DNA from: UBA1372 sp964496075
GTDB taxonomy: Bacteria; Patescibacteriota; Microgenomatia; UBA12405
Length of the DNA: 5,804 nucleotides
Assembly (NCBI GenBank): GCA_964496075.1
Contig: CAZBXB010000041.1
Coordinates: 1-5,804 of the forward strand
Reading direction: 5' to 3'
Positions 5,565-5,804 of this stretch are shown here, in pieces. The notes below the pieces were generated by a model. It had not been told where the DNA came from, searched no databases, and saw only the letters and a program-made list of their open reading frames with translations. Position numbers and translations under genes: made by a program. Every line of letters starts with the position of its first letter. Within the stretch, counting starts at the first letter, position 1.

Positions 5565-5804
5565 ATGAATAAAATAATTTGTCCAGATTGTAAAGCTGAA
5601 ATAGAAGTCAAAAAAGGCATAGAAGTTGGTGATATTTTGGAATGTGGTGCGTGTGGAACTGAGGTAGAGATACTGTCAACTGAGCCCTTAAAATATGGGG
5701 AATTGGTTGAGGAAAACGGTCAGGTTCATTCCTTTACCGAAAAACCACGGTTTTCCAAAGGATTAATTAACGGTGGGTTTATGGTTTTTAATAGAGGGAT
5801 GTTA
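5565..5804 (+). CDS. LysW-like carrier protein running in frame into an RfbF-like fragment; right end cut
   Basis: The frame from the ATG at 5565 stays open for 80 codons to the window edge. Residues 1-43 are LysW-like: a zinc ribbon with CPDC (6-9) and CGAC (27-30), VGDILEC (21-27), then an acidic strand EVEIL (33-37) and PLK (41-43). LysW is the small carrier whose C-terminal Glu holds the amino group of alpha-aminoadipate or glutamate in lysine/arginine synthesis; its usual ending, EDWGE, is not found. From about residue 44 the sequence instead matches the C-terminal half of glucose-1-phosphate cytidylyltransferase (RfbF): YGELVEENGQVHSF (44-57), EKP (59-61) and INGGFMVFNR (68-77). The nucleotide-binding N-terminal half of that enzyme (GGxGTR) is missing. 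Both identifications look good, but the joined protein is suspicious and may be an assembly chimera. No Shine-Dalgarno sequence precedes the start. Confidence 0.75.
   Translation, partial: MNKIICPDCKAEIEVKKGIEVGDILECGACGTEVEILSTEPLKYGELVEENGQVHSFTEKPRFSKGLINGGFMVFNRGML
5682..5720 (+). other. Switch point between LysW-like and RfbF-like sequence
   Basis: Codons 40-52 read EPLKYGELVEENG, a segment compatible with both families: LysW proteins often run from PLK into an acidic ELxEE stretch, while RfbF proteins have a (R/K)(F/Y)GEL..ENG strand just before the EKP motif. The change of family occurs somewhere in these 39 bases without a frame break. Such a shared stretch is where a short-overlap misassembly would join two genes, but a true recombination could also use it. 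Confidence 0.6.

Noticed and set aside
1..5804. tRNA, rRNA, CRISPR arrays, insertion sequences or strong terminators
   Set aside because: None was seen by eye. The minus-strand genes leave no intergenic space for them, and the only gap of note is the 39-base divergent region.

Overview
The window looks like a piece of a small-genome, AT-rich uncultivated bacterium, most plausibly from the Candidate Phyla Radiation (Microgenomates-like). This is inferred from gene style and order, not from a database search. Supporting signs are a very compact division/cell-wall (dcw) operon with shortened or divergent proteins, almost no Shine-Dalgarno sequences, Lys/Asn/Ile-rich proteins, a LysW-type protein next door, and an N-filled gap typical of metagenome scaffolds. 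UGA does not appear as a sense codon in any frame I translated, so the standard bacterial code (table 11) fits.

Layout: almost all of the window (1-5525) is one minus-strand gene block, read from right to left. In transcription order it holds a threonine-synthase-like PLP enzyme (5525-4701), an ATP-grasp ligase-like protein (4704-3658), FtsW (3665-2634), MurG (2629-1559, with 10 Ns inside), a minimal FtsQ-like protein (1566-1198) and FtsA (1220 to the left edge, truncated). The genes overlap by 4, 8 and 8 bases, or are 4 bases apart, and the last pair overlaps by 23 bases, so they are almost certainly one transcription unit with coupled translation. ftsZ would be expected just beyond the left edge but is not in the window. 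A 39-base AT-rich divergent intergenic region (5526-5564) separates this operon from a plus-strand reading frame (5565 to the right edge). That frame begins as a LysW-like zinc-ribbon amino-group carrier protein and then, with no stop, turns into a piece of a glucose-1-phosphate cytidylyltransferase (RfbF)-like enzyme.

How the genes work together: FtsW (glycan polymerase), MurG (lipid II synthesis), FtsQ (divisome scaffold) and FtsA (membrane anchor for FtsZ) form the septal wall synthesis and division module. murD, murC, murB and ddl, common members of this cluster elsewhere, are absent from the stretch seen. Where murD often sits, upstream of ftsW, there is instead a PLP enzyme and ATP-grasp pair, flanked by a divergent LysW-type carrier. 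These three could form a carrier-protein-dependent amino acid or peptide pathway tied to the cell wall. This is the best candidate here for an undescribed system, but it rests on context only.

The main caution is that the LysW/RfbF junction may be an assembly chimera, since it lies where the two families read almost alike.
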